From positions 56,765 to 120,764 of the forward strand of contig JAJDAL010000006.1 of the NCBI GenBank assembly GCA_029261875.1: 64,000 bases of DNA, in the 5' to 3' direction. Made by a program: the position numbers and the translations under genes. The notes under the pieces were generated by a model. The model ran no database searches. It saw only the letters and a program-made list of their open reading frames with translations, and had not been told where the DNA came from. This document shows, in pieces, positions 21,687 to 31,572 of the stretch. The DNA comes from Deltaproteobacteria bacterium (GTDB lineage Bacteria; Myxococcota_A; UBA9160; JAJDAL01). Position 1 is the stretch's first letter. The number at the start of each line of letters is the position of its first letter.

Positions 21687-23702
21687 TCAGAGGGAAGAGC
21701 GGAACGGGACCAAGGGCCGGTTGTCCCCACCGCGGAGGCGAATCACCCCCCCCACGCGCACGATTTCATCGGCGAGGGGCACCAGCCAGGGCGACTGGGT
21801 GTTTCGGAAGGACCAGGAATAGGCGGACCCGGCGATCGAGACGACTTCCTCCACCTCGGCCACGATGTCGACCTGCCAGCCGGCTTCCGTGCGGCGAAGC
21901 AGGTGGGGTGCGATGAACGGGCTGCTGCTGCACAACGCGATCGCCCGGTCGCCGCGTTGATGGATCTCGATGTCCTCGACGGATTCCAGCTCGAAGAGGT
22001 ACGCGAGGTAGCCGGGGGTCATGGGGAAATTCGCGAGAAAGGCCTGGCTCTCTCGCGTGAAGAGCTCGACGTTCGGTTCGTAGCGGGGGGATGAAAGCCA
22101 GCGAACGAATTCATCGTAGGCTTCGCGGGCGGTTCCCCCGGCGGAGAATCGCATGGGCTCGCCATGGGTGCCCCAGCGATCGCCATCGGAATAGCGGCTC
22201 CGCACCGCGCCTCTGGCGCCCGCTCCGCCGGATGCGTAGCGGGTCGCGTGCCGCGCATCGGTCGGTCGCGTTTCGAACTGGTCGATCATCTGCGCGTAGC
22301 GAAGGCGGTCTTCCAGCATGCGAATTGCGAGGCCCAAGGCCGTGGCGGGATCGCTGGATTCGAACAGATAGCCCGCATGTTCTTCGATCAAGCGCCCCAA
22401 CAACGCGTCGGACAGGATCGCTTCGAGTCCGTAACTCACTTCGATGCGCAGTTCCTCCGCACGCGGGTCATAGAGAAAAAGAATCCCTCTTCCCCGCGGA
22501 GAACGGGAACCTACGTCGAGTTGCTCGAAACGCGCGGTCGCGAACGCGTCGAGCGGAGTTGCGTCGGGCGGCGACTCGATCCGGAAGCGCGCATCCACGC
22601 CGGATTCGCGGTAGAAGAGCGCGAGGCGTTCGGACAGGCTTTCGCGCTGTTCCATTTGGAGCGGCGCACCGGCGTCGTGGACGCGGACGATGGGCCGCTG
22701 CGCGGGTTCTTTCCAACCGGAGACGGGGAGGAAGAGCGCGAACGCGGCGAGGACGGCAACGACCGGTCGCAGACCCCGGTAGCGTGAAGGCATCGGCGAA
22801 GCGATACAGCGCGACTCCGCCAGGGCCTCCAGCCTCGAGGCGACTTCCGTAGCGCAGCTCGGTCGATCCCGGGGATCCTTGGACAAGAGCGGCTCGACGA
22901 GCTTGCGAACCCGGGGCGCCAGTCGATCCAAGCCATCGGGTTCGTCGAAGAGAACGCGTTTGAAATGATCGTCGAGGGCGTTCGCCGCGAAGGGTTCTAC
23001 CCCCGTCAGCATGCGGACCAGCATCGCGCCCAGGGAAAAGAGGTCCGCGGTTTCGGAGACCTTTGCGCCCAGCACTTGCTCCGGCGCCAGATAATTGGGG
23101 CTTCCGACGATTGCCCCTGGAGACGTCAGGATCGTGTGTTCGTTTCTGAATTTGCACAATCCAAAGTCGGCGATCTTCGCACCGCCGGTGTCGGGGAGAA
23201 TGACGTTGGACGGCTTCAGATCGCGATGGATACGACCGGCCGCGTGGACGGCGCCGAGACCCCGCGCAATCTGCGCGGCGATGCGAAGCCCGACGGCGGG
23301 ATCGAGGGTTCCGCACTGCTGAAGCTTCTTGTCGAGGGAGATTCCCGGAACCCACTCCATGACGTAGTAGGCCTCCGGGCCGCCTTCGCAATCCGCGAGA
23401 CCGGCATCGAAGGTCGCCACCACGTTTTCGTGGAAGAGCCCGCTCGTCGCCCGCATCTCGCGCAGAAAGCGCGCGGCAAACTCGGCGTGTTCGGACGCGT
23501 CCGCGAAGGGATCCAGTTGAATGACTTTGAGTGCGACCTTGCGTTCGAGCACGGGGTCGAAGGCGCCATACACGACCCCCATCCCGCCGCGACCGAGTTC
23601 GCCCTGCACGCGATAACGTCCGAATTCGCGCTTCGAAGCGAGGAATCGCCGCGTCGCGTTCCGACAGACCGCGGAGAGTCGGGCGCTACTGGAGGAGCTC
23701 AC
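21687..23702 (-). CDS. Ser/Thr protein kinase with membrane span and C-terminal TPM domain
   Basis: 671 residues from a GTG that overlaps the sigma-factor gene by 17 bp. The kinase domain (about 28-285) is complete: GRGGMGVV loop, Lys59 in V-A-L-K-V, H-R-D161-L-K-P-S-N, D179-F-G, A-P-E. A single hydrophobic span at about 310-330 follows. Residues about 340-480 match the TPM domain (R-G-I-L-F-L-Y-D then E-E-L-R-I-E-V-S-Y-G-L-E-A-I-L-S-D), known from periplasmic or thylakoid-lumen proteins such as TLP18.3. A final 180-residue region is unrecognised. The layout suggests a receptor kinase sensing the periplasm. It is the third gene of an operon with an ECF sigma factor and a secreted Pro-rich protein. 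Confidence 0.88.
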   Translation of the reverse strand: MSSSSSARLSAVCRNATRRFLASKREFGRYRVQGELGRGGMGVVYGAFDPVLERKVALKVIQLDPFADASEHAEFAARFLREMRATSGLFHENVVATFDAGLADCEGGPEAYYVMEWVPGISLDKKLQQCGTLDPAVGLRIAAQIARGLGAVHAAGRIHRDLKPSNVILPDTGGAKIADFGLCKFRNEHTILTSPGAIVGSPNYLAPEQVLGAKVSETADLFSLGAMLVRMLTGVEPFAANALDDHFKRVLFDEPDGLDRLAPRVRKLVEPLLSKDPRDRPSCATEVASRLEALAESRCIASPMPSRYRGLRPVVAVLAAFALFLPVSGWKEPAQRPIVRVHDAGAPLQMEQRESLSERLALFYRESGVDARFRIESPPDATPLDAFATARFEQLDVGSRSPRGRGILFLYDPRAEELRIEVSYGLEAILSDALLGRLIEEHAGYLFESSDPATALGLAIRMLEDRLRYAQMIDQFETRPTDARHATRYASGGAGARGAVRSRYSDGDRWGTHGEPMRFSAGGTAREAYDEFVRWLSSPRYEPNVELFTRESQAFLANFPMTPGYLAYLFELESVEDIEIHQRGDRAIALCSSSPFIAPHLLRRTEAGWQVDIVAEVEEVVSIAGSAYSWSFRNTQSPWLVPLADEIVRVGGVIRLRGGDNRPLVPFRSSL

Positions 23703-24348
23703 GGTTCTTCAACGCGTTCGGGATCACTCTGCGCAACAAGGAGCGACGCCAGGAATCGATGCGGGAATGCTGCGGCACAGCGGGACCGGTCGAACCCTCA
23801 CACTCCTCGAGAAACTTCCCCGCGCGCTCCAGCCGCTTCCGACTCGCGGCCGGACTGATTCCGAGTAGCTTGGCGATTTTGTCGTGGGAGAGATTGTCGA
23901 TTCGGTACAGCTCGACGATGATGGCCTGATCGTCCGGAAGCTGTTCCAACGCCGCCATCACGCGTTTCAAACGCTCCGCCCGCACGACCTTGGATTCCGG
24001 GCTTTCCCGCCCGTCGATCCGGGATTCCCATTCTACGATTTCATCCCGCTTGCGATATTTCTCCCAGACCGTGTTTCGCGCCACGCCATAGATCCAGGAT
24101 CGGACACTCGATCCCCCCGCAAAGGAGCAAGCTCCAAACAGAATCCGAAACAGCACCTCCTGGAGCACTTCATCGGTTTCGCTCGGGTGAACGCGACGAT
24201 CGACGAAACGCCGAAGATCTTTCGCGTAGCGGCGATGCAGCTCATCACTCGCCGCGGCATCGCGATCCGCCACCGCCATCAGGAGTTCTTCATCGGACGA
24301 GTGTTCCAGTGAAACAGCCGTATCCATTTTCGACAAATCGTTCTCCAT
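23686..24348 (-). CDS. ECF-type RNA polymerase sigma factor
   Basis: 220 residues. Region 2 (E-L-H-R-R-Y-A-K-D-L then E-V-L-Q-E-V-L-F-R-I and S-W-I-Y-G-V-A-R-N) and region 4 (L-P-D-D-Q-A-I-I-V-E-L-Y then L-S-H-D-K-I-A-K-L-L-G-I-S-P-A-A-S-R-K-R-L) are both present and no region 3 separates them, as in ECF sigma factors. The C-terminal tail of about 40 residues is an extension. Co-location with a Ser/Thr kinase suggests that phosphorylation rather than an anti-sigma factor controls it, as proposed for kinase-linked ECF groups. No anti-sigma gene is seen. It lies 9 bp behind the secreted-protein gene. Confidence 0.88.
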   Translation of the reverse strand: MENDLSKMDTAVSLEHSSDEELLMAVADRDAAASDELHRRYAKDLRRFVDRRVHPSETDEVLQEVLFRILFGACSFAGGSSVRSWIYGVARNTVWEKYRKRDEIVEWESRIDGRESPESKVVRAERLKRVMAALEQLPDDQAIIVELYRIDNLSHDKIAKLLGISPAASRKRLERAGKFLEECEGSTGPAVPQHSRIDSWRRSLLRRVIPNALKNRELLQ

Positions 24349-24357
24349 CCGCGGAAC

Positions 24358-26154
24358 CTACTGTCCCAGCGTTACAAAGAGATTCATGGCGTAAGTGAAG
24401 AATGTCGTGTACGCGGCGACCAGATTCCGCATGAGTTTCTCCAACGAGAAAGCCGGAGCCTCATCGACCGCTGCGACGACGGAGTTCGAAGGATTGGCGG
24501 CAGCGGATCGGGCGACGGGTTCCCATCCTCGTTCCGCTGCCGGGGCACCCGGTGCGTCGAAGGGGAGAGTCACTTGCTGCGCGGGGGTGGAGGCTTCCGC
24601 GATGGGCTCGTTGTTCCGTTCCGCGTTCGCAACGGCTGCGCGGGTCCGCGTCGACTCCGCTTCCGGCGATGCGGCTTCCAGCGTGCCGACACGTCGCACC
24701 AGCGAAGGCAGCTCCGCAGAACCCACGCCCGACTTCTCGATGGACGCGGGAGCAACCGGTTCGCCCGAGCCGGGCTCCGCACTCGTCTGGGCGGACGCTT
24801 CGTCCGTCGTCGCTTCGGTCGGGCCTGGCGACGCCGGCTCTCCAGAATCCACCTCCCTCGCAACCCGGGCGATCGGTTCGTCTGCAATCGCTTCCCTCGG
24901 GTCGGGTGACGCCAACTCCCCGGAATCCGCGTCCGCCGGCGCCGGAACGAGCGGCTCGTCGGAGTGCGTTTGCGTCGTCGCAGATGACACCGGATCACCG
25001 ACGTCTGGAACCATCGGTCGCTGCTCGGCGGCTTCCTGGGGAAACGCTTCCGTTGGCACCGGTGCCTTCAGCTCTCCGAGATCGACCTCCCCCGGTGTCG
25101 GCGCAGGCCGCGTTTCGGACGGTGCGACCGGAATCTCCGGTTCCGCAGCCCGATCGAAGACAGGCGATTCATCGACCGGTGCCGTCAAGTCCACCGGGGG
25201 AACGAACTCCGGCACGTCCGATCGAGGCGGGCTCGTCGGCGTTGCAGATTCCGGAGCGGGTTCGGGAACGGGATCTTGAGCGTCCGGTTCTGGAGGCAAA
25301 GTGGAGCGGAGGTTCGGGTCATCATTGGCGGGGCGGATCGAGGGGTCGCAGCAGGCGACCGCTTCGATTTCGCTTTGCGCTTCCTCCGGCGAGCGACGCC
25401 GCTCGGCATCGAAGACCGAGCGTTCGGTGTACAGCTCGACCGCCGTTCGCCCGCGCCTTCCCGCCCGCCACGGCGGCGGAGGGAGGAGCGGCCACAGTCG
25501 GTTGCGCTTCCAGTTTGCCGACTGAAACCGATCCGAAGCGTTGTATCGGATGAAACCGCGAACGAAGTTCGCGTCGGCGCCCAGGTATTTGAAATCCGCG
25601 GCAAACCGAAACACGCTTCCGTCGGCCGCGAACTCGAGTTCATGGACTCGAAAACCACCGGCGTTGCAGCGACTGGGATGAGAAGGATCCAGCGCGTCTA
25701 CGCGATTCTCGCTTTCGTTCGGTCGCCACCACGGGTGGGTATAGAGGTTCGTCAAGAACTCTTCGTAAGCGAGGATGGCGTGGGGATCGGAGCTTTCCCC
25801 AAAGGTCAGCCGCAGGTTTTCCACAAGGTTTTTCGACCCTCTATACCATCCACAGGCCGTATCCGTGTATTCGCCCGGAACCGGTCGCGACCACCAAGGA
25901 ATGAACTGGACGGTTGCCTTGGAGGGCGAGCGCTCGATCTCGAATGCGACACCATTCGTGCGTTGCGCCGGGACGACGGAAATCGCCCTGCGAGATTGCG
26001 TGTAGAACGCTTCCCCCTGGTCCTCGCCCTGATACTCGAGATGGAACTCGTAGCGGCCTTCGGAATCCGCGTTGCTCACCGGCGCCATCGCAAGGAAGGC
26101 CAGAAAGGCTCCGCTCGCGAGCAGCCATGTGACGTGGTGGTTTGATCGTGTCAT
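24358..26154 (-). CDS. Secreted or membrane-anchored protein with long Pro/Glu-rich repeat region
   Basis: 598 residues from the ATG at 26154, which gives a signal peptide (W-L-L-A-S-G-A-F-L-A-F-L-A-M-A-P-V-S-N-A). Residues 30-270 form a soluble domain with four well-spaced Cys that I do not recognise. Residues about 285-540 are low-complexity, rich in Pro, Glu, Ala and Ser, with degenerate units of the form D-S-G-E-x-x-S-P-x-P-x-E-A. The last 28 residues (L-M-R-N-L-V-A-A-Y-T-T-F-F-T-Y-A-M-N-L-F-V-T-L) are a hydrophobic segment at the very C-terminus. It heads the operon with the sigma factor and kinase, so it may be the envelope component or target of that signalling unit. Function unknown. 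Confidence 0.75.
   Translation of the reverse strand: MTRSNHHVTWLLASGAFLAFLAMAPVSNADSEGRYEFHLEYQGEDQGEAFYTQSRRAISVVPAQRTNGVAFEIERSPSKATVQFIPWWSRPVPGEYTDTACGWYRGSKNLVENLRLTFGESSDPHAILAYEEFLTNLYTHPWWRPNESENRVDALDPSHPSRCNAGGFRVHELEFAADGSVFRFAADFKYLGADANFVRGFIRYNASDRFQSANWKRNRLWPLLPPPPWRAGRRGRTAVELYTERSVFDAERRRSPEEAQSEIEAVACCDPSIRPANDDPNLRSTLPPEPDAQDPVPEPAPESATPTSPPRSDVPEFVPPVDLTAPVDESPVFDRAAEPEIPVAPSETRPAPTPGEVDLGELKAPVPTEAFPQEAAEQRPMVPDVGDPVSSATTQTHSDEPLVPAPADADSGELASPDPREAIADEPIARVAREVDSGEPASPGPTEATTDEASAQTSAEPGSGEPVAPASIEKSGVGSAELPSLVRRVGTLEAASPEAESTRTRAAVANAERNNEPIAEASTPAQQVTLPFDAPGAPAAERGWEPVARSAAANPSNSVVAAVDEAPAFSLEKLMRNLVAAYTTFFTYAMNLFVTLGQ
24730..24933 (-). repeat. Degenerate D/G-S-G-E-P/L repeat units in the secreted protein
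   Basis: Residues 408-475 of the secreted protein contain three units opening with A-D-S-G-E-L-A-S-P-D-P, V-D-S-G-E-P-A-S-P-G-P and P-G-S-G-E-P-V-A-P, about 27 residues apart, each followed by E-A or I-E and an acidic stretch. An earlier weaker copy is V-D-L-G-E-L-K-A-P-V-P at residues 357-367. Confidence 0.6.
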
Positions 26155-26419
26155 GCACCGCAACTCGGATTCGTGTCACATCGGAGGCGCGATCTTCACA
26201 ACCCTTGAGGCGACCCGTGCCTGTCCGATTCCACGACTGAACTTCGCAAGCTACGTGCCATCGGCAGAAGACCGGCAAGCGATGCGCGCCTCAGCGGCCT
26301 ATCTGTGCGGATCCAATCAAGTAGAAATGAAGCCGGTTTGGAAGTGCGGCGGTCCCGGACCCGCTGCGTATAAGAAAGCGGCTTCCGTAGATGGCGAGGC
26401 TGCGTGCGTCCCCGGGTGC

Positions 26420-27430
<1,011 letters not shown>

Positions 27431-27483
27431 TTACACTGGTTTGGACGGGTGGAGCTTCCAAGCCCGCTCCTCGGGGGGAAACC

Positions 27484-27915
27484 ATGGGAATCGAAAGTAT
27501 CAGCCAGGCTGGAGCGGTACTCGCGCTCGCCTCGCTCGTCATCGGATTCACGCTCGGCGTGGTCTTCGGTCGCGGTCGGGGCGGCAACAAACAGCGCATG
27601 GAAGAACTGGAAGGCGAGCTTCGCGACACCCAGGAACAGTTGAACGAAGCCCAATCGCAGATGAGCGAGCAGACCGAGCGCGTGTCCGCACACTTCGGGC
27701 GCACCTCGGATCTCCTCAAAGCCATGACGATGCAATACCGGTCCCTCTACGAACACCTCGCCGAGGGCGCCAACAGTTTGGCGCCAACCGACTCCGCCCA
27801 CTCGCTCGCCAATGGTGACGATTCTCTGCTGCTCGATTTCGACGAAGAGGTGGCGGAGAGTGCCGCCAAGGAAGCGACCGCCGAGAAGGAGCCGGAAGCC
27901 GCTTCGCCTTCCTGA
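27484..27915 (+). CDS. ZapG/YhcB-like (DUF1043) membrane-anchored coiled-coil protein
   Basis: 143 residues from the ATG at 27484, after a purine-rich GGGGGGAAA. One N-terminal membrane span (A-V-L-A-L-A-S-L-V-I-G-F-T-L-G-V-V-F-G-R) is followed by a charged coiled coil (R-M-E-E-L-E-G-E-L-R-D-T-Q-E-Q-L) and the DUF1043 stretch H-F-G-R-T-S-D-L-L-K-A-M-T-x-Q-Y-R-S-L-Y-E-H-L. The tail is acidic and probably disordered. YhcB/ZapG proteins connect cell division with envelope synthesis in gammaproteobacteria. The arsC gene follows after 12 bp. Confidence 0.82.
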   Translation: MGIESISQAGAVLALASLVIGFTLGVVFGRGRGGNKQRMEELEGELRDTQEQLNEAQSQMSEQTERVSAHFGRTSDLLKAMTMQYRSLYEHLAEGANSLAPTDSAHSLANGDDSLLLDFDEEVAESAAKEATAEKEPEAASPS

Positions 27916-27927
27916 TCGAGAACGGCT

Positions 27928-28359
27928 TTGGGCGATCTCCTGTTCCTCTGCACCGGCAACTCGTGCCGCAGCCAGATGGCAGAGGGCTTCGCGCGCCGGC
28001 ACGCGCCCCCGGACCAGGCCGTGCACAGCGCGGGCATTGCCCCCACCGCGATTCATCCGCTTGCGATCCACGTCATGGACGAGGTGGGAATCGATATCTC
28101 GGTCCAGCACGCGAAAGACCTGGACGCTGTCCCCCTCGATCGGATCGACCATGTCGTGACCCTGTGCGGTGACGCCGCGGAACGCTGCCCGGCCTTTCCC
28201 GGCAACCCCCGTCGCAGCCATTGGCCCCTCGAAGATCCCGCGCGCGCCCGCGGAACCGAAGCCGACATTCTCGCGGTTTTCCGATCCATTCGAGACGAGA
28301 TTGCGGGGCGTGTACAAGACCTCTGGAAGGACGCCTCTGCGCCGCCTCCCGCGCTATAG
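27928..28359 (+). CDS. arsC: Thioredoxin-type arsenate reductase (low-MW phosphatase fold)
   Basis: 143 residues from a TTG. The P-loop C8-x5-R14 (C-T-G-N-S-C-R-S) and the redox pair C80-x6-C87 (T-L-C-G-D-A-A-E-R-C-P) are those of thioredoxin-coupled ArsC, which relays a disulphide from C8 through C80 to C87 while reducing arsenate to arsenite. No arsenite pump or ArsR gene adjoins it, so it may be a housekeeping or orphan copy. The start codon is inferred: the TTG lies 12 bp after the ZapG-like stop and gives the canonical N-terminus with strand beta-1 directly before the P-loop. Confidence 0.87.
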   Translation: MGDLLFLCTGNSCRSQMAEGFARRHAPPDQAVHSAGIAPTAIHPLAIHVMDEVGIDISVQHAKDLDAVPLDRIDHVVTLCGDAAERCPAFPGNPRRSHWPLEDPARARGTEADILAVFRSIRDEIAGRVQDLWKDASAPPPAL

Positions 28360-28362
28360 TGA

Positions 28363-28391
28363 TTGACTCGAAAATCAACACTGGCTCTTAT
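28363..28391 (+). promoter_or_regulatory. Candidate sigma-70 promoter of the SCP-x thiolase gene
   Basis: TTGACT (28363-28368) and TCTTAT (28386-28391) are separated by 17 bp and precede the thiolase ATG by 34 bp, with AAGGAGA in between. The -35 is good (5 of 6), the -10 moderate (4 of 6). Confidence 0.45.
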
Positions 28392-28425
28392 TCAGCACAC
28401 TGAATCGACTGAAAGGAGACCCTCC

Positions 28426-29622
28426 ATGGGCAAGAAAGTATTCGTCGTCGGCGTCGGCATGACGAAGTTCGAAAAACCGGGTTCCAAAGAATGGGATTAC
28501 CCCGACATGGCGAAGGAAGCCGGGACCCGCGCGCTCGAAGACTCGGGCGTTCCCTACGACTCCATCGATCAGGTGGCCGTGGGCTATTGCTACGGCGATT
28601 CCACCTGTGGACAACGCGCCGCCTACGAGCTCGGTCTCTCGGGTGTGCCGGTCTACAACGTGAACAACAACTGTGCCACTGGCTCCACCGCACTCTTCAT
28701 GGCCAAGCAGTTCGTCGAAGGCGGACTGGCGGATTGCGCCATGGCGCTGGGCTTCGAGAAGATGGAAAAGGGTTCTTTGGGGATCAAGTATACGGATCGC
28801 ACCAACCCCATGGACAAGCACTTCAAGCTGATGGTGGACCTGCGCGGTTTCGCCAAGGCGCCGGCGGCTCCGCAGATGTTCGGCAATGCAGGGCGCGAGC
28901 ACATGGAGAAATACGGCACCACGGCGGAACAGTTCGCCAAGATCGGCTGGAAGAACCACAAGCACTCGGTCAACAATCCGTATTCGCAATTTCAGGATGA
29001 ATACTCCCTCGAAGACATCCTGAATGCGCCCATGGTTTACGACCCCCTCACGAAGCTGCAGTGCTGCCCCACGTCCGACGGCGCGGGCGCGGCCATTCTC
29101 TGCAACGAAGAGTTCGTGAAGAAGCACAACCTGCAGGCCAAGGCCGTGGAAATCATCGGGATGTCCATGGCGACCGACATGCCGAGCACGTTCGACGAAA
29201 AGAGCTGCATCAAGATGGTGGGCCAGGATCTGACCCGGAAGGCCGCCCAGGAAGTCTACGAGCAATCGGGGCTCGGACCGGAGAATGTCGACGTCGTAGA
29301 ACTACACGACTGTTTCTCCGCCAACGAGATGGTCACCTACGAAGGGTTGGGGCTGTGCCCGGAAGGCAAGGCGGGCCAGTTCGTGGACGAGGGCGCGCAG
29401 ACCTACGGCGGCCAGGTCGTGGTGAACCCGTCCGGTGGGCTGATCTCGAAGGGGCATCCCCTGGGAGCCACGGGTTTGGCGCAATGCGCGGAACTCAATT
29501 GGCAGATCCGCGGCGAAGCCGACAAACGCCAGGTCGAAGACGCCAAGGTGGCCTTGCAGCACAATCTCGGTCTGGGCGGCGCAGCGGTCGTCGCCATGTA
29601 CCGCAAGGCGGACATCGCCTAA
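28426..29622 (+). CDS. SCP-x type thiolase (3-oxoacyl-CoA/sterol carrier thiolase)
   Basis: 398 residues from the ATG at 28426, preceded by AAGGAGA; the longer frame lacks a site. The nucleophile is intact: N-N-N-C83-A-T-G-S-T. The two histidine loops, [11 protein letters not shown] and [14 protein letters not shown], are also intact. It should therefore cleave 3-oxoacyl-CoAs, including branched or sterol-derived ones, as the thiolase half of SCP-x does; the SCP2 half is absent. It contrasts with the two Cys-less relatives at 17431-19644. It stands as a single gene with its own promoter, and its stop overlaps the convergent CYTH gene stop by four bases. Confidence 0.9.
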   Translation: MGKKVFVVGVGMTKFEKPGSKEWDYPDMAKEAGTRALEDSGVPYDSIDQVAVGYCYGDSTCGQRAAYELGLSGVPVYNVNNNCATGSTALFMAKQFVEGGLADCAMALGFEKMEKGSLGIKYTDRTNPMDKHFKLMVDLRGFAKAPAAPQMFGNAGREHMEKYGTTAEQFAKIGWKNHKHSVNNPYSQFQDEYSLEDILNAPMVYDPLTKLQCCPTSDGAGAAILCNEEFVKKHNLQAKAVEIIGMSMATDMPSTFDEKSCIKMVGQDLTRKAAQEVYEQSGLGPENVDVVELHDCFSANEMVTYEGLGLCPEGKAGQFVDEGAQTYGGQVVVNPSGGLISKGHPLGATGLAQCAELNWQIRGEADKRQVEDAKVALQHNLGLGGAAVVAMYRKADIA

Positions 29623-30143
29623 TCGGCCCCCTCCGAGAGGAGGGTTTCGTAGGACGACGGAATCAGCTCGCTCGCGTCGACACCGAGTTCACGCATCAGG
29701 TGTTCGACGCGGGCGAGTTGCGCCGGTTCCCCCGCCTTCTTCCCGTCGAACACCGCTTCGAGTTCCATGAAGTCGCCGAGACCATCCACCCGGTCGAGAT
29801 GAATCCGTACGTTGTCGACCCGGAAGATTTCGCGCTGCTTGCGCACGACGCAGTGCACGCCCAATAGTTCCGTCAGCAGTTCCCGCAGGCCTTCCGGGTC
29901 GTCGATCGCGATGACCTGGTAATCCGCGCGGCGCGGTCCCGCTTGGTTGGGTCTCCGGTAGGGAATGAGTTGCCCGCCCGAAAGACTCGAAATACGCAGC
30001 TTCAAGCGGCCCTGCTGGGTTCGAAAGTAAACATCGGTCTGCTGATCGATTCCGACGTACTGCGTCGCCAAGGCCTCGGCTCGTGCGCGAAGCGCTGCAA
30101 GGTCCCGGCAACGCGCTTTGATCTCGAGATTCGCTGTTCCCAT
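29619..30143 (-). CDS. CYTH-domain protein (CyaB/ThTPase-like)
   Basis: 174 residues from the ATG at 30143. The family's N-terminal E-x-E-x-K motif survives as N-L-E-I-K-A-R, followed by the basic and acidic beta-strand residues of the tunnel ([31 protein letters not shown]). CYTH proteins act on triphosphate substrates (class IV adenylate cyclase, thiamine triphosphatase, triphosphate tunnel enzymes). The pattern, with G-L-G-D-F-x-E-L-E, is closest to the CyaB-type branch. The exact reaction cannot be read from sequence. Confidence 0.8.
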   Translation of the reverse strand: MGTANLEIKARCRDLAALRARAEALATQYVGIDQQTDVYFRTQQGRLKLRISSLSGGQLIPYRRPNQAGPRRADYQVIAIDDPEGLRELLTELLGVHCVVRKQREIFRVDNVRIHLDRVDGLGDFMELEAVFDGKKAGEPAQLARVEHLMRELGVDASELIPSSYETLLSEGAD

Positions 30144-30243
30144 GGGAATAGGATATACCGGGACCTGCGCCCGCGGAGGATGCTTGCCCGCCACCCCCAG
30201 CGATGACCACTCCGGGGAGGATTCCCGTCTAACCCCCCTGCGC

Positions 30244-31572
30244 ATGAGCGGCTACGCGGTCGGCGACTTCACGGTCAACACCGTCCTCGTCGCGCTTTCC
30301 ATGATCTACACCCTGAAGTTCCTGCCCGAGCACGGTGACATGCGCCCGGCCCTGGCGGGATTGATTCCGTTGATCGGCCGCGTCGTCGACGCTCTCACGG
30401 ATCCCTTCATGGGACGCATTTCGGATCTGACGCGCTGGAAGGCGGGGCGACGTCGCCCGTATTTCCTGATCGGCGCGATCCCCCTGGGCGTCAGCTTCGC
30501 GATGATGTGGGCGCAACCGGGCTTGGAGGCGCAGAGCGCGCGCTTCGCCTACTACACCTTTACCTACGTGCTGATGAGTCTCGCGCTGACGGTGGTGTCG
30601 GTCCCCTACCTGGCCCTGCTTCCCGAAATGGCCGTGGGCTACGACGCGCGCACATCGCTCCATACCTATCGCAACATCGGGTCCGTGATCGGCATCTTCG
30701 CCGCCGTCGCGTTGATCGATGTCGCCAAGGCGTTTGGCGATGGTGCCCAGGGCTTCGCCATGGCGGGCCTGCTCTACGGCGGCATCGTCTCCATTCCCTG
30801 GATTCTCGTCTACTACTCGAGTTGGGAAAATCCGAGCTTCCAATCCACCCAGCCGACGCTCGGCTTCCGCGACGGGTTGCGCGCCCTGTCGAACAACCGT
30901 GCCTTCGTGCGGGTGACGGGCATGTATCTGTTCGGCCGCATGGCGATGGACCTGGTGGGCGCCATGCTGATCGTTTTCCTCGAGCGCTGGATCCGACGCC
31001 CGGAAGACTTTACGAACGTCATGTTCCTGTTTTTCGCGACCGTCATCGCCGCGCTGCCCTTTTGGCTCAAGCAATCGCAGAAGAGCGACAAGGCGCCGGT
31101 TTTCGTGATCGGCTGTGTCTGGTGGGCCTTTACCGTGTCGTTGTTCCTGGGCCTTCAACCCGAGTGGCCGCCTTGGATCCTCTACGTTTGCGTCCCGATT
31201 TCCGCCATCGGGTTCGCGGTCGTCGATCTGATTCCCTGGTCGATGCTGGGCGAAGTCATCGACCAGGACGAACTCGAATCCGGTGAACGCCGGGAGGGCC
31301 TCTACAACGGCGTCTTCATGTTCGTGCGAAAACTCGCCGGCGCCGGGGTGGTCTCCTTGGCGGGCCTTGTCCTCGATCTCTCCGGTTACGACCCCCACCT
31401 CCCCACGCAATCCGAGACCACGCTCTGGTCGATTCGACTGATGACCTCCGTCGGCCCGGCGGCCTTGATCCTCGCCTCGATCTTGTTCGCCCGGAACTAC
31501 CCCATCACGCGGACGGTCCACCAGACCACGCTCGCCGCCCTGACCCGCCGTCGGCAAGAAGACGCTTCGTGA
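30244..31572 (+). CDS. GPH-family (MFS_2) sugar/cation symporter-like transporter
   Basis: 442 residues from the ATG at 30244; the open frame extends further upstream, and a slightly earlier start is possible because family members usually have 5-10 residues before G-Y-x-x-G-D-F. Twelve hydrophobic segments are discernible. G-D-F-T-V-N near the N-terminus, D-A-L-T-D-P-F-M-G-R-I-S-D and the R-R-P-Y loop are typical of the melibiose/glycoside-pentoside-hexuronide symporters. The substrate is unknown. The stop overlaps the start of a second MFS gene (GTGA), so two carriers are co-translated. Confidence 0.85.
   Translation: MSGYAVGDFTVNTVLVALSMIYTLKFLPEHGDMRPALAGLIPLIGRVVDALTDPFMGRISDLTRWKAGRRRPYFLIGAIPLGVSFAMMWAQPGLEAQSARFAYYTFTYVLMSLALTVVSVPYLALLPEMAVGYDARTSLHTYRNIGSVIGIFAAVALIDVAKAFGDGAQGFAMAGLLYGGIVSIPWILVYYSSWENPSFQSTQPTLGFRDGLRALSNNRAFVRVTGMYLFGRMAMDLVGAMLIVFLERWIRRPEDFTNVMFLFFATVIAALPFWLKQSQKSDKAPVFVIGCVWWAFTVSLFLGLQPEWPPWILYVCVPISAIGFAVVDLIPWSMLGEVIDQDELESGERREGLYNGVFMFVRKLAGAGVVSLAGLVLDLSGYDPHLPTQSETTLWSIRLMTSVGPAALILASILFARNYPITRTVHQTTLAALTRRRQEDAS

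Noticed and set aside
26155-26419. Possible small gene in the 265-bp gap between the secreted-protein gene and hemF
   Set aside because: Short open frames there have no ribosome-binding site and no recognisable sequence; treated as an intergenic and promoter region.
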